From positions 1 through 24,561 of the forward strand of contig UQWQ01000024.1 in assembly GCA_900544755.1 (NCBI GenBank): DNA of 24,561 nucleotides, read 5' to 3'. This DNA comes from an uncultured Collinsella sp. GTDB taxonomy: Bacteria; Actinomycetota; Coriobacteriia; Coriobacteriales; Coriobacteriaceae. Of this stretch, positions 17,419 to 24,561 are shown piece after piece (positions within the stretch are counted from its first letter, which is position 1; each line of letters begins with the position of its first letter). A program made the position numbers and the translations under genes. The notes below the pieces were generated by a model. The model was not told where the DNA came from and made no database searches. It saw nothing but the letters and a program-made list of their open reading frames with translations.

Positions 17419-19554
17419 TTACACGTTATTTACCTGCGATAACAATAAAATTAGCTCCGCCTTATTCTTGATCTTCAACTGGCGGTAAGATGCAGACCGC
17501 AGCGCTTGCACCGTAGATGCAGCGTAACCGACATCCTCCGCAATGGCCTTTGTCGTTGCGCCCTCTGCCGTCATCAGCAAAATTTGCGACTGAACATCAG
17601 AAAGGGAGCGCGACGTAAGCAGGGCCAGCTGGCGCACGCGGGCCGTTTCGGTGGACCCGTTCGCCCGGTACTCCAAGACGGCCTTCTCGTCCTCAACCGA
17701 GCGGGCGAGCGCGATGTGCGTAACGAACATGGGCACAGACCAGCAAACAATCACCGTTGCCACGACGACATTGACAGCCGAACTTTGCCCCAACAACGAC
17801 GCGAGGAACAACGGCTCGAAAACCGTCAGATCCTGCACCATATTGAGCAAGACAGCCCAAACAGGAGCCGTCGCCCCGAAGCAAAGCATCCATATCCCAA
17901 GCATTTTGCGCTGCGGACAGCTTCGCATCACTATATATGTGAGCAGCACCCCCGTCAGCACCGCAAGTCCATGGATTCGCCCCCTAGCGACCGCATAGAT
18001 TAAGGCAACCATGCCCATTGACACCAACGGCACGATAGCCCGAGCATGGGCATGCACCTTAAACGGACGCAGCCCAACAGCGAGCGAAGCCGTAGACGCC
18101 ACGCCGCAAAACAGGACCGGCACAGCCATCAACGGAACGCGTATGCACATCAATGCCGCGATATAGATAAAAGACCATTCCACAGCAGATAGCACCGCCC
18201 ATACGTACGGGCTTCCGAGCCAAATCGCTTCACCCGCTCTATCCAGCGCAGCGCCACGATTCGCTTTTCCACCCGCGTAGCGTAGCGACAGAAGCAGTCC
18301 GAGACCCAATGCGTAGCTTAAGAGGGAAAAGGCGACAGCCCGCGAAACACCGGACCCCCAATCGCTATCCGCCATTACCAAGGGCCCCGCCGCAAGGAGG
18401 ATAAAGAATAATGTGAGCAGGTATCGAAACAGCCGGCGCGTTCGAGCTGATGCCACTATATCGTCAGCATGCCGCTGCGGTAGCTCATGCCCTACAGTAT
18501 CGCCCTCACCCGCAAACAGCGCCACGAGCTCGCGTGAGCCCGCAACCGACGCCTTCCCGTATGCTCGGTGAAGCGTTGTTCTCACCGTCGATGGCTTCGT
18601 ATCCGTCTCCTTGGCAATTTCCGCCGGCGTTTTCCCTTTGAGCAGCAGTCGAACAAACTGCTCTTCTCTAGGCGACAGGGCAGGGGAAAACACCCCCGCA
18701 TCGAATGTGTCGGACGCACAGGCGATATCCGAATTGTTGTCCCGTTTCCCCCTTAGCAACATGCATACGAAGGCAGCAGCGATAACGGACCCCATCGCCA
18801 GCAATGCAATGACCACGGCATCGCTTGCGAAGTATGCCGCCTCAACAGCCGGAATAAGACCAATAGGAACTGCTACGAGCACAGAACAGGCAAACACGTC
18901 GCGCCGCCCATGGCCAAAGGCACGAGGGCGGCAAAACGGCGGGGCCACAGTCAATGCGAGATAGACCAACGGAATTAAAAGCGCAAGGCCAATTGACGCG
19001 GCCGTTACAGGGGGCATCCCCCATGGCTCGGGAACGACTCTCCATGAAACTCGACAGCAAAACAGCAGGCAAGACATGACGGCTATTGTTTCTGTAAAAA
19101 TCGCGTCCTGCGGGTGACGAGTTTCCCTTTCGTCAGTCCGTGTCGACCTCTGCGTCAAAGGAGAGTCCGCCGTGCCCCAAATAACATATGAGAGAAGCAG
19201 CGACCCAACAAAGCACGAGACACACGAAACGCCATGTAACAACCAAATCGGTGCAAACACGATTGGAATAGAGTCTCCGCGAGCATAGAAAGCCAGGTCG
19301 GCCCATTCGGGAACCGTTGCAATAACACCAAGGAAAACACCGATGGCACCGAGATGCCTCGGCCTTCTCATTCCCCCCTTGCATAGCGCAGCACCATGAA
19401 CAAACGCCGCGAGGCATGCGCCCAGGATAACGAGCCAGGTCATTGCACCTGACGCTAGGCCGATTGAAGATGAAAACCGGTGATAAGGGGTGACCGCCAT
19501 TACGACAAGCGCAATGGCGCAGGCAAATGTAGCAGAACGGCGGGAAAAGAGCAT
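17419..19554 (-). CDS. Polytopic membrane regulator with two LuxR-type HTH domains
   Basis: This 711-residue protein looks like two membrane/HTH modules in series. Module one has about eight hydrophobic segments (residues 8-268) followed by a LuxR-type HTH at 292-347 (LSPREEQFVRLLLKGKTPAEIA). Module two has about nine hydrophobic segments (375-618) followed by a second HTH at 648-707 (TSRSLSDVQSQILL, TTKAIAEDVGYAASTVQ). Coriobacterial membrane LuxR regulators normally have one membrane block and one C-terminal HTH, so this duplication or fusion is unusual. It would sit in the cytoplasmic membrane and bind DNA directly. ATG 19554 has GGAGG five nt upstream; ATG 19575 overlaps the TATAAT box and is rejected. 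It lies upstream of, and on the same strand as, the ABC cassette, its likely target. Confidence 0.85.
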   Translation of the reverse strand: MLFSRRSATFACAIALVVMAVTPYHRFSSSIGLASGAMTWLVILGACLAAFVHGAALCKGGMRRPRHLGAIGVFLGVIATVPEWADLAFYARGDSIPIVFAPIWLLHGVSCVSCFVGSLLLSYVIWGTADSPLTQRSTRTDERETRHPQDAIFTETIAVMSCLLFCCRVSWRVVPEPWGMPPVTAASIGLALLIPLVYLALTVAPPFCRPRAFGHGRRDVFACSVLVAVPIGLIPAVEAAYFASDAVVIALLAMGSVIAAAFVCMLLRGKRDNNSDIACASDTFDAGVFSPALSPREEQFVRLLLKGKTPAEIAKETDTKPSTVRTTLHRAYGKASVAGSRELVALFAGEGDTVGHELPQRHADDIVASARTRRLFRYLLTLFFILLAAGPLVMADSDWGSGVSRAVAFSLLSYALGLGLLLSLRYAGGKANRGAALDRAGEAIWLGSPYVWAVLSAVEWSFIYIAALMCIRVPLMAVPVLFCGVASTASLAVGLRPFKVHAHARAIVPLVSMGMVALIYAVARGRIHGLAVLTGVLLTYIVMRSCPQRKMLGIWMLCFGATAPVWAVLLNMVQDLTVFEPLFLASLLGQSSAVNVVVATVIVCWSVPMFVTHIALARSVEDEKAVLEYRANGSTETARVRQLALLTSRSLSDVQSQILLMTAEGATTKAIAEDVGYAASTVQALRSASYRQLKIKNKAELILLLSQVNNV

Positions 19555-19573
19555 ACGGCCTCCATAGCGTGTC

Positions 19574-19579
19574 ATTATA
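19574..19579 (-). promoter_or_regulatory. -10 element of the dual-HTH regulator gene
   Basis: The minus strand reads TATAAT from 19579 to 19574, 20-25 bp upstream of the ATG at 19554, giving a very short leader that still contains the GGAGG. No good -35 is seen at 17 bp. Its position supports the start at 19554 and excludes the ATG at 19575. Confidence 0.5.
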
Positions 19580-19696
19580 TCGCTCGAGCCGCTCGTTTAT
19601 CTCTGTTCTCACACCAGCCAGCATCAATGATTCAGGCGAACTCCAATCCGCGCCAGATCACGGTCCGGCTTTTGTTCGCAGTCCCCACATCAAAGC

Positions 19697-19869
19697 GGGA
19701 TGCGGTTTCCTTTTGGACGCCGGTTCGGAAAGCGCATCCCGTTCCAGGGCAATATTCTGGGATGCAGTTTCCGCAGCCCACCCCATTTGGAAAGCGCATC
19801 CCATAATTTGGCTGAAAACTGAGATGCGCTTTCCAAACGGGCCGAATCGATCGGGCCACCTCGCATCCC
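19697..19869. repeat. Array of alternating inverted repeats
   Basis: A 14-bp unit occurs in alternating orientation: GGGATGCGGTTTCC (19697-19710), GGAAAGCGCATCCC (19727-19740), GGGATGCAGTTTCC (19759-19772), GGAAAGCGCATCCC (19789-19802), GAGATGCGCTTTCC (19821-19834), and a partial CGCATCCC (19862-19869). The first two pairs each form a 13/14-bp hairpin with exactly 16-nt loops of unrelated sequence. The fifth copy can also pair with the fourth. The array fills the divergent intergenic region between the dual-HTH regulator and the kinase gene. No ORF is present. It may be an extragenic palindromic element or a multi-site operator. Confidence 0.75.
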
Positions 19870-19894
19870 GCTATCCTCGCCATCTGCCCGAGCG

Positions 19895-19903
19895 TGCTAC
19901 ACT
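19895..19903 (+). promoter_or_regulatory. Extended -10 promoter of the kinase/FHA/PP2C operon
   Basis: TGCTACACT fits an extended -10 (TG-n-TAnnnT), 81-89 bp upstream of the kinase ATG at 19984. No good -35 is visible, as is common with extended -10 promoters. It lies 25 bp after the last partial copy of the repeat array, so a protein on the array could affect it. Confidence 0.45.
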
Positions 19904-19983
19904 AGCAGCATCTATGCCACCGCGAACGGCTCGGCCCCGCGCCCGCCGCTCGCAAACGAACTTTAAACGCACGAGGGTTGGCC

Positions 19984-21837
19984 ATGCCGCTTTTCTCGCA
20001 ACATACCGCCCGGTTCTCGCCGGACGTTCCTTTGGAGGGCACCAGCTCTCGCGAGCTGCTCAAGCGGTACCAGCCGCTCGAGACACTTGCGACCGGCGGT
20101 TTTGGCTCCATCGAGATCTGCCGCGACACGCACCTGCGCCGCCGCGTCGCCATTAAACGCATCCCCCTTATCAACGGTGCCGGCATGCCCGCTAGCGACA
20201 TCATGGATGTCCTGCGCGAGGCGCACACTGCCGCCATGCTTCAACATCCCAATATCGTGCAGGTCATCGACTTTACGCATGACACAGCCTATGCCTACCT
20301 GGTTATGGAATATGTCGATGGCATGTCGCTGGCCGAGTTTTTGCATCGCGTGGACGGCCACTCACTTACCTTTGACGAGGCCGCGGCCATTGCCGATGCC
20401 CTGGGCCAGGCGCTCACCTTCGCCCACAGTAATGGCGTACTCCACCTGGACATTAAGCCCGCCAACGTGCTCATCGACCACTCGGGCAATGTAAAGCTCA
20501 CCGACTTTGGCATGGCGCGACTGTCGTCCGCCGGTGGCTTTGGCGGCTCGCGCGGCGGCACCATCGGCTACATGCCGCCCGAGCAGCTCGATATCGAGAC
20601 CGGCACGGTCGACGAACGCGCCGATGTCTTTGCCCTTGCCTGCGTTATCTATGAGGGCTTGTGCGGCAGCGCTCCCTTTATGGCGGCCACGCCCGCCGAC
20701 TCGCTCGACCGCATCATCGGCGGCGCCACCTATCCCAGCGAGCTGATACCACACTTTCCCCCGGGAGCCGAGGCCGCGCTCATGAGCGCGCTCTCCCCCA
20801 TGCCGCAGGACCGCCCCAACAGCATCGAGGCATTTTGCGACCAACTCCTTGCCGGTCTGGGCAGCGTGCGCGAGGGCCGTCGCAGTCTGGAGCAAATGGT
20901 TGGCGAGCTTTCGGATGACGAGCAGGAGCTCGACGATATCGAGCCGTCGTACTACGAGGACGACGCCATCGAGGTCGACCCCGCGCTCGGCTGGGCGGGC
21001 ACGCGCTGGAGCCATGCGCGCGACTACACCATGCACGCTATCTCGGCGCTAACGTGCGGCACCTTTAGCTTTTTGCTGATGCAAACGGCCGGGGTCGCGG
21101 CGCTTCCCGGCCTGGTCATTGCGGCTATCGCGATCGGAGCGGCGGCTGGCCCGGCCCCCCAGATTGGCTCGGCCATCTCGGCTGTGGGCTTTTTGGTGCT
21201 CATGGCCAACGCCACCATGCAGGCGCAGGGCATCCTGTCGATGTTGCCCGTCGCGGTGATCTTTGCCGCTGCCATGTCCGGTTGGTGGATCGCCTGGGGT
21301 CGCACCGAGGCTGCCGCGAGCGCCGCGCTCACCTGTGCACTCGCGCTTGGCTGTCTGACTGGCAATACCTTCCTGGCAGCTGGGGTCGCCGCCGGCGTCG
21401 CGTCATTTTGGCTCGGCCCGGCAAGCGCCGCCGCGGCAACGGGCATGGGCGTGCTTTTTGCCCGTCTGGCCACGGTCGCGCTTTCAGCCGGAGGCGTGCT
21501 GGGGCTCGGTAACGTTGCCGCAGCGCTGGAAGACCCGCTCCTTTGGGCTGCCTTTGTGCTGGTCGCGACAACTGCCGCGGCGTCATCTGCGCTGCTCAAT
21601 GCCCATGCCAAGCGTGCCGACCAGGGCTCAAACCTTGCCGCAATCGCCGCCATCGCCGTCACCGGCATCGGCTGCGCAGCGGCATCCTGTCTTGCACACC
21701 ATATGGAAATTGCCAGCCTTGCAGCCGCGGTCGCCGCCAAGGCGGCAGTTGCGGGAACCCTATCCTCTATAATCGTTGGGATATGCCTATATTTGCTCGG
21801 ATACCAAAGAACCTATACGGAGAGTGATCTTTCGTGA
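19984..21837 (+). CDS. Ser/Thr protein kinase with large C-terminal membrane domain
   Basis: This 617-residue Hanks-type kinase is the probable writer for the FHA readers encoded next to it. The kinase domain spans about 28-290: Gly-rich TGGFGSIE (37-44), ATP Lys in VAIKRI (K58), REAHTA helix Glu (E79), catalytic loop HLDIKPANV (154-162), DFG (174-176) and GTIGYMPPEQ (192-201). The usual HRD Arg is Leu, so it is a non-RD kinase and may not need activation-loop phosphorylation. An acidic linker (about 305-335) leads to a hydrophobic region (352-610) with about eight to ten membrane segments, and no PASTA repeats. ATG 19984 has GAGGG six nt upstream. The stop overlaps the next start as GTGA. 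Confidence 0.92.
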   Translation: MPLFSQHTARFSPDVPLEGTSSRELLKRYQPLETLATGGFGSIEICRDTHLRRRVAIKRIPLINGAGMPASDIMDVLREAHTAAMLQHPNIVQVIDFTHDTAYAYLVMEYVDGMSLAEFLHRVDGHSLTFDEAAAIADALGQALTFAHSNGVLHLDIKPANVLIDHSGNVKLTDFGMARLSSAGGFGGSRGGTIGYMPPEQLDIETGTVDERADVFALACVIYEGLCGSAPFMAATPADSLDRIIGGATYPSELIPHFPPGAEAALMSALSPMPQDRPNSIEAFCDQLLAGLGSVREGRRSLEQMVGELSDDEQELDDIEPSYYEDDAIEVDPALGWAGTRWSHARDYTMHAISALTCGTFSFLLMQTAGVAALPGLVIAAIAIGAAAGPAPQIGSAISAVGFLVLMANATMQAQGILSMLPVAVIFAAAMSGWWIAWGRTEAAASAALTCALALGCLTGNTFLAAGVAAGVASFWLGPASAAAATGMGVLFARLATVALSAGGVLGLGNVAAALEDPLLWAAFVLVATTAAASSALLNAHAKRADQGSNLAAIAAIAVTGIGCAAASCLAHHMEIASLAAAVAAKAAVAGTLSSIIVGICLYLLGYQRTYTESDLS

Positions 21838-22844
21838 ACTTCCTGAACATCTTCGAGGACCACGTGGCCGGCATCTTCGGTGCCACCCGTGCCCCGTTCT
21901 CCTTTAAGAAGCTTGCCAAGCAGGCCGCTCGCGACATGGAGGATCAGACTCTGGTGATCAATGGCGTCAACACGGCGCCGGCACTCTATACCATCCTGAT
22001 CGCCGCCGACGACGATCCCATGCTCGCCCCGTTCTACCCCGAGCTTTCGCGCGAGGTCCGCGAGTTCGTGAAGGCGCAGGCCGAAAAGCGCCGTTATGTC
22101 TTTGTCGGCGAGCCCCTCGTGCGCTTCATGATCGATCCGCAGCTGCGCGCCGGCAAGTTCTCGGTCTTTGCCGAGAACGTCGATGCCCCCACGCTCGGCC
22201 GCCTGTACGAAGAAGAGCGCGCCTATCAAAACGGTCTGGGCCAAAACAACTCTGCGGCAAGCCGTGCCGCCAGCGCCCCGCGCGCCGGCCAGCAGCAGTT
22301 TGCTGCCCCGCAGCCGCAGCGCCCCGCCGCCATGCCCCAGCAGCAGCCGACGCCTCGCGCCGCCGCTCCTGACCCGCTTGCCGTAGCAGATCCCTTCGCG
22401 CCTAGCGTCCCCGACCCCGCCGCTCCTATCCCGGTGCCGCAGACCGTCTCGCGCGACGCGCTTGCCGGCATGGGCGGGGCCGCCGCGACCGGTGCCGCCG
22501 TGGGCCTAGGCGCCGCAGCCGGCATCGCCTCCAACATGGCGAGCACTCGCGCCCCGCAGCGCCCGCTCGCCCAGCTCGTCGACGTCGTGAGCGGCGAGAG
22601 CCATAGCATCACCTCCGCACAGGTGACTATCGGTCGCGAGCGCTCGGTTTCCGATATTGCCCTGCGCGACCCCAACGTGTCGCGCCGCCACGCCCAGCTC
22701 ACCTTTACGGGCTCGGATTGGTCGATCGAGGACCTCAATTCCACCAACGGCACGCTCGTCAACAACCGCCGCATTACGCGCTGCCCGCTGCGCAACGGCG
22801 ATCTGCTGACGTTTGGCCTGAGCACCTTTGAATTTAGGGGATAG
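21834..22844 (+). CDS. fhaA: FhaA-like protein (DUF3662 plus FHA domain)
   Basis: This 336-residue protein has the layout of actinobacterial FhaA. An N-terminal FhaA_N/DUF3662-type domain (about 1-130; starts MNFLNIFEDHVAGIFG) is followed by an Ala/Pro/Gln-rich linker (about 140-240) and a C-terminal FHA domain (about 243-336) with VTIGRERSVSDIAL, NVSRRHAQL and EDLNSTNGTLVNN, retaining the GR, S/H and NG residues. In mycobacteria FhaA binds phosphorylated partners in cell-wall synthesis; a similar role here is inference. GTG 21834 overlaps the kinase TGA, and GGAGAG lies nine nt upstream. It is followed after 6 nt by the FhaB-like gene. Confidence 0.9.
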   Translation: MNFLNIFEDHVAGIFGATRAPFSFKKLAKQAARDMEDQTLVINGVNTAPALYTILIAADDDPMLAPFYPELSREVREFVKAQAEKRRYVFVGEPLVRFMIDPQLRAGKFSVFAENVDAPTLGRLYEEERAYQNGLGQNNSAASRAASAPRAGQQQFAAPQPQRPAAMPQQQPTPRAAAPDPLAVADPFAPSVPDPAAPIPVPQTVSRDALAGMGGAAATGAAVGLGAAAGIASNMASTRAPQRPLAQLVDVVSGESHSITSAQVTIGRERSVSDIALRDPNVSRRHAQLTFTGSDWSIEDLNSTNGTLVNNRRITRCPLRNGDLLTFGLSTFEFRG

Positions 22845-22850
22845 TCGCTT

Positions 22851-23267
22851 ATGAACATCGATATCGTCCTTTTTGCAGGCCGCATCGTCCTGGTCGCCCT
22901 GCTCTATATCTTCCTGTTCGCCGTCATGAAGACCGGCGTGGGACTTGTGCGCGGACAGCGCCGCGACTCGGCTATCTGGACGATCGATGTGGACAAGGGC
23001 CCGCGCGGCATCCGTGGCATCCACGTAGACATGCTCGGCCCCGTCATCGTCGGTCGCTCGCCATCTTCGGACATCTGCATCAACGAACCGTTCGTCTCGG
23101 CCTCGCATGCGCGCTTTTCGCTGCAGGGCCCGGCGCTCATCATCGAGGACCTCAACTCGCTTAACGGCACGCTCGTCAACGGCCGCCAGCTTGTGGAGCC
23201 CGCAACGCTGCGCGAGGGCGACGAAGTCCAGATTGGCGACGTGGTCATGAAGGTGAACCGTCGATGA
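22851..23267 (+). CDS. fhaB: FhaB-like membrane-anchored FHA protein
   Basis: This 138-residue protein has one N-terminal membrane segment (about 7-28) and a C-terminal FHA domain (about 63-138). The FHA domain has VIVGRSPSSDICI, the FVSASHARF loop and EDLNSLNGTLVNG, with all canonical phosphothreonine-binding residues present. The layout matches actinobacterial FhaB (FipA), a small membrane FHA protein linked to cell division. ATG 22851 follows the FhaA-like stop by 6 nt, with an AGGGGA SD in the end of that gene. Its stop overlaps the PP2C start as ATGA. Confidence 0.9.
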   Translation: MNIDIVLFAGRIVLVALLYIFLFAVMKTGVGLVRGQRRDSAIWTIDVDKGPRGIRGIHVDMLGPVIVGRSPSSDICINEPFVSASHARFSLQGPALIIEDLNSLNGTLVNGRQLVEPATLREGDEVQIGDVVMKVNRR

Positions 23268-24561
23268 TCGACGAGGAGAACAAGTCCGCAACCATGACCG
23301 AGGCACCGGCTGCCGCCGTAGCTGCACCGGCCCACGCCGCTCCGGCGGACTCCACACCCGTGGAGCCCGAGGACACCGTGTTCTCCCTGCCTCTTTCGCA
23401 TGTAACGCATGATATTTCGGATCTCGCCGATAACGAGGGCGAAGAGGATGCCGTAGCGGCGCCCATCGGCGCACATGCTGCGGAACAGCCCACAGCGCCC
23501 GAAGCAACCCCGGCGCCGGCTCACTTTGCAGAGCCCGTCGCCGCGGCAATCAACGAGAGCGCTGCGGTGTTTGCGGCACCCGAGCCCGCCGCGCCGGCGT
23601 TTCCCATAGCCCCGGCATCCGAGGTTGCGCCCGCGTCTACGCCGGCGCCCGAGCCTATAGACGTCAGCCCGCAAGACGACGAGTCGATCGCCTGCGCGTC
23701 CGAAGAGCCCGGCTCCCCGGACACCGGCGATTCCGAATCAAACGCCGAGACCGACACCGTCTCTCCCGGTGACACAGCCGAGATCGACGTTGCCGCCGTT
23801 GAGGCCAAGCTCAAAGACCCCGGCTCGACCATGAGCTTTGAGCCCCTGACCGAGGAGCGCATCGAGACCGACTCGACCTATGATGCCGGCACCACCACGC
23901 AACTCATGTGGGGCGCCCGCTCTGACGTTGGCTGCGTACGCCCGCACAATGAGGATTCCTACCTGGTGCAGTCGCCGCTCTTTTGCGTATGCGACGGCAT
24001 GGGCGGTCACGCCGCCGGCGAGGTAGCCTCTTCCATCGCCGTCGAGACTATTGCCAAGACGGCCCCGCAGTCCGCCGACGCAGCACGCCTGGCCGCAGCC
24101 GTCGAGGCAGCCAACGCCGCCGTAATCGAGGCGGCCCTGAACGGCCTGGGCAAGCCCGGCATGGGCTGCACAGCCACCTGCGCCTATATCGAAAACGACA
24201 CGCTCGCCATCGCCCACGTGGGTGACTCTCGCGCCTACCTGCTCCACGAGGGCACGCTCATCCGCGTGACCCGCGACCACTCCTACGTGGAGGAGCTCGT
24301 GGACGCCGGCGAGATTACGGCAGACGAGGCTCGCGTCCACCCCAACCGCTCGGTCATCACCCGTGCGCTGGGCTCGGACCCCGCCATGTATGCCGACCAC
24401 TTCACTCTGCATATCGAGGAAGGCGACCGCCTGATCCTTTGCTCTGACGGCCTTTCGAGCATGATTCCCGATAGCGATATCGAGAACATCGCCACGCAGT
24501 CCTCAACCGCGCAAATCTGCGTCGACAACCTAGTGGACGCGGCGCTTGCCGCCGGCGGCCA
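23264..24561 (+). CDS. PP2C-family Ser/Thr phosphatase, 3'-truncated by window edge
   Basis: The frame is open from ATG 23264 to the window end, giving at least 432 residues with no stop. Residues about 215-432 are a PP2C catalytic domain with GARSDVGCVRPHNEDSY, VCDGMGGHAAGE, GMGCTATCAY, HVGDSRAYL, TRDHSYVEELV and LCSDGLSSM, which include the metal-binding Asp and Glu residues. It would remove phosphates placed by the neighbouring kinase, as PstP does in actinobacteria. Before it lies an unusually long, Ala/Pro/Glu-rich, probably disordered segment of about 210 residues. ATG 23264 overlaps the FhaB stop and has GAAGGTG upstream; ATG 23294, after GAGGAGAA, is a possible alternative. A C-terminal membrane segment, if any, lies outside the window. 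Confidence 0.93.
   Translation, partial: MIDEENKSATMTEAPAAAVAAPAHAAPADSTPVEPEDTVFSLPLSHVTHDISDLADNEGEEDAVAAPIGAHAAEQPTAPEATPAPAHFAEPVAAAINESAAVFAAPEPAAPAFPIAPASEVAPASTPAPEPIDVSPQDDESIACASEEPGSPDTGDSESNAETDTVSPGDTAEIDVAAVEAKLKDPGSTMSFEPLTEERIETDSTYDAGTTTQLMWGARSDVGCVRPHNEDSYLVQSPLFCVCDGMGGHAAGEVASSIAVETIAKTAPQSADAARLAAAVEAANAAVIEAALNGLGKPGMGCTATCAYIENDTLAIAHVGDSRAYLLHEGTLIRVTRDHSYVEELVDAGEITADEARVHPNRSVITRALGSDPAMYADHFTLHIEEGDRLILCSDGLSSMIPDSDIENIATQSSTAQICVDNLVDAALAAGG

Noticed and set aside
19697..19869. Repeat array considered as a CRISPR
   Set aside because: Units are 14 bp, alternate in orientation, and have only 16-nt spacers; there are no cas genes. This is an inverted-repeat array.
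22506..23674. Minus-strand ORFs antisense to fhaA, fhaB and the PP2C gene
   Set aside because: They are shadows of genes with well-preserved FHA and PP2C motifs.

Overview
The window looks like chromosomal DNA from a Coriobacteriia member, most likely Collinsella or a close relative. The reasons are the high GC content, actinobacterial-type FhaA/FhaB/PP2C phosphosignalling genes, a large anaerobe-type pyruvate:ferredoxin oxidoreductase, and a very large multi-membrane LuxR-type regulator of the sort abundant in gut Coriobacteriia. The taxon is inferred from gene content and style; no marker gene fixes it. No rRNA, tRNA, CRISPR array or transposase gene was found.

Layout, left to right. (1) 2-550: 3' end of an unrecognised + strand gene, ending at a strong bidirectional terminator shared with the convergent nifJ gene (606-4139, minus). 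(2) 4140-4590: a 450-bp gene-free stretch with several GC-rich inverted repeats, including a REP-like element abutting the next stop codon. (3) 4591-8279, minus strand: a tightly coupled three-gene operon encoding a membrane-anchored exported protein, a Ser/Thr kinase with C-terminal membrane segments, and an FHA protein. (4) 8525-12780: recR and ybaB, then dnaX, all on the minus strand; a small + strand membrane-anchored gene (9805-10278) sits between ybaB and dnaX. (5) 12897-13613: a YcxB-like membrane protein divergent from dnaX. (6) 13719-19554, minus strand and visibly more AT-rich: a regulator with two LuxR HTH domains, followed by a secreted four-cysteine protein, two ABC permeases, a BcrA-type ABC ATPase and a DUF5028-like exported protein. 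This resembles a bacteriocin or immunity-type export cassette and is the best candidate for an undescribed system. (7) 19555-19983: divergent intergenic region with an alternating inverted-repeat array. (8) 19984-end, plus strand: Ser/Thr kinase, FhaA-like protein, FhaB-like protein and a PP2C phosphatase cut by the window end, all overlapping or nearly so.

How they fit together: the two kinase/FHA regions form two phosphosignalling modules about 12 kb apart. The right-hand one has writer (kinase), readers (FHA) and eraser (PP2C), as in the actinobacterial cell-wall and cell-division signalling locus. The left-hand one pairs a kinase and a reader with an extracytoplasmic protein that could act as sensor or partner. 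dnaX, ybaB and recR form the familiar replication/recombination neighbourhood. Start codons were moved downstream of the longest ORF wherever a Shine-Dalgarno sequence clearly favoured an internal start; each such case is noted.
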